Of a DNA stretch of 6,353 nucleotides, positions 5,733 to 6,353 are shown piece by piece. Made by a program: the position numbers and the translations under genes. Under the pieces are notes generated by a model. That model ran no database searches. It saw only the letters and a program-made list of their open reading frames with translations, and had not been told where the DNA came from. Each line of letters starts with the position of its first letter. Positions within the stretch are counted from its first letter, which is position 1. The stretch is from JACKBJ01 sp964549495 (GTDB lineage: Bacteria; Chloroflexota; Anaerolineae; Epilineales; Epilineaceae): contig CAZJWJ010000151.1 of assembly GCA_964549495.1 (NCBI GenBank), positions 1-6,353 of the forward strand, read 5' to 3'.

Positions 5733-6353
5733 ATGATCCAACACGCCTCGACACTGTTCCACTCTGTCCTCCTAGGGGTCTTGGTGTTGTTCGGATCTGC
5801 CTGTCGTTCGAAGCCCCCAGCCGAGCCTGAACCGGCTGTACTCGACACGGAGGCGGCTCGGCAGCAGGTCTCGACCACCGCTACCCATGCGACGAACGAG
5901 GCTTCGCCATCCTCGACCCCCGAGGGCGCGGTTGCCTTCCCCCTACCCGCCGGCCCCGCTGCGATCTCGCTCGACGAAGCGCGCCGACGCACCCTGTCCC
6001 AGCTCGATCCCAACGCGGAGCCGCGGGCCGTGACGGTCGGCGCCATCACCGCCGGTGCGCTGGCCGAGGAGATCGACGCCGCCTTCACCCAATGGGATGC
6101 CTGGTACGAGCCAGCCAAGGACAGCGCTGGCCGCTGGCTCTACCTGGTTCTCGTTCAACAGGACGTCGTCGAGACGAATGGCATCGATCTCTTCGGAAAC
6201 GATGCATCGGAACCGGCAGACGAGCCTTGGCGCATTCGAGAGCGATCGGAATGGGTAGCGGGTATCTGGGACATCGAATCCGGCGCGCGCCGGGCCTTGT
6301 GTCAAGCGTCAGTTAGAAACGGACATCGGCGACAGTTAGAAGCCCCCATGGGC
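5733..6353 (+). CDS. Putative lipoprotein of unknown function, C-terminus beyond the window
   Basis: From ATG 5733 the frame is open for 207 codons to the end of the window. Residues 1-23 resemble a signal peptide with a hydrophobic core (SVLLGVLVLFGSA) ahead of Cys24, so export and lipid attachment are likely. The lipobox is imperfect, with G rather than L/V/I at -3. Residues about 25-78 form a Pro/Ala/Ser/Thr/Glu-rich linker typical of surface lipoproteins. A probably folded region follows (about 80-190), rich in tryptophans (WDAWYEP, GRWLYLVLVQQD, SEWVAGIWDIESG). I do not recognise a family. The ribosome binding site is weak. From about residue 190 the codons (AGA, TTA, GTT) are unlike those before, so the last 17 codons may be out of frame or weakly conserved. 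It may be co-transcribed with module 2 or be an unrelated gene. Confidence 0.65.
   Translation, partial: MIQHASTLFHSVLLGVLVLFGSACRSKPPAEPEPAVLDTEAARQQVSTTATHATNEASPSSTPEGAVAFPLPAGPAAISLDEARRRTLSQLDPNAEPRAVTVGAITAGALAEEIDAAFTQWDAWYEPAKDSAGRWLYLVLVQQDVVETNGIDLFGNDASEPADEPWRIRERSEWVAGIWDIESGARRALCQASVRNGHRRQLEAPMG

Noticed and set aside
5627..6305. Minus-strand open frames across the lipoprotein gene.
   Set aside because: They lack ribosome binding sites and domains, while the plus-strand frame has a signal peptide followed by a long open reading frame to the edge.

Overview
The window is GC-rich bacterial DNA, with third codon positions strongly biased to G/C in the metabolic genes. It looks like a metagenome-type or environmental Gram-negative chromosome. 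PurL carries an N-terminal double PurS-like domain but no glutaminase domain, and has an ETHNSPSAIEPYGGA-type active-site loop. From memory I associate that form with Acidobacteriota, Myxococcota or deltaproteobacterial-like lineages. The placement is low-confidence inference; no rRNA or other strong taxonomic marker is present.

Layout. Positions 1-924 form a leftward operon: a ribbon-helix-helix (FitA/VapB-like) antitoxin, a PIN-domain toxin (VapC) and the first 88 codons of a MoxR/CoxD-type AAA+ ATPase that runs off the left edge. The toxin abuts the antitoxin (TAG then GTG), and the ATPase start overlaps the toxin stop (TGATG). The 231-bp gap at 925-1155 is unusually structured. It holds a perfect tandem 11-bp repeat, a 14-bp perfect palindrome, a leader hairpin next to the antitoxin ribosome binding site, and candidate promoters in both directions. 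Positions 1156-1911 encode a rightward class I SAM-dependent methyltransferase. It converges, with only 34 bp between stop codons, on a large leftward purL (1946-4792), the purine-biosynthesis FGAM synthase.

The 195-bp gap between purL and the next gene holds a divergent control region. It contains a purL promoter, a direct repeat of TTGTGGGATT, a CATGATCATG palindrome and an extended -10 box placed so that the next gene would be leaderless. To the right is a second toxin-antitoxin pair: an AbrB/SpoVT-type antitoxin (4988-5299) and a second PIN toxin (5296-5706) joined by a GTGA overlap. The last gene (5733 to the right edge) is an incomplete putative lipoprotein of unknown function.

The window is therefore a housekeeping block (methyltransferase and purL) flanked on both sides by type II toxin-antitoxin modules. 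The two modules use the same toxin fold but unrelated antitoxin folds, and each has its own repeat-rich upstream region. I do not see a wholly new system. The points most worth checking are the toxin-antitoxin/MoxR translational coupling, the two candidate operators, the predicted leaderless vapB, and the unassigned lipoprotein.
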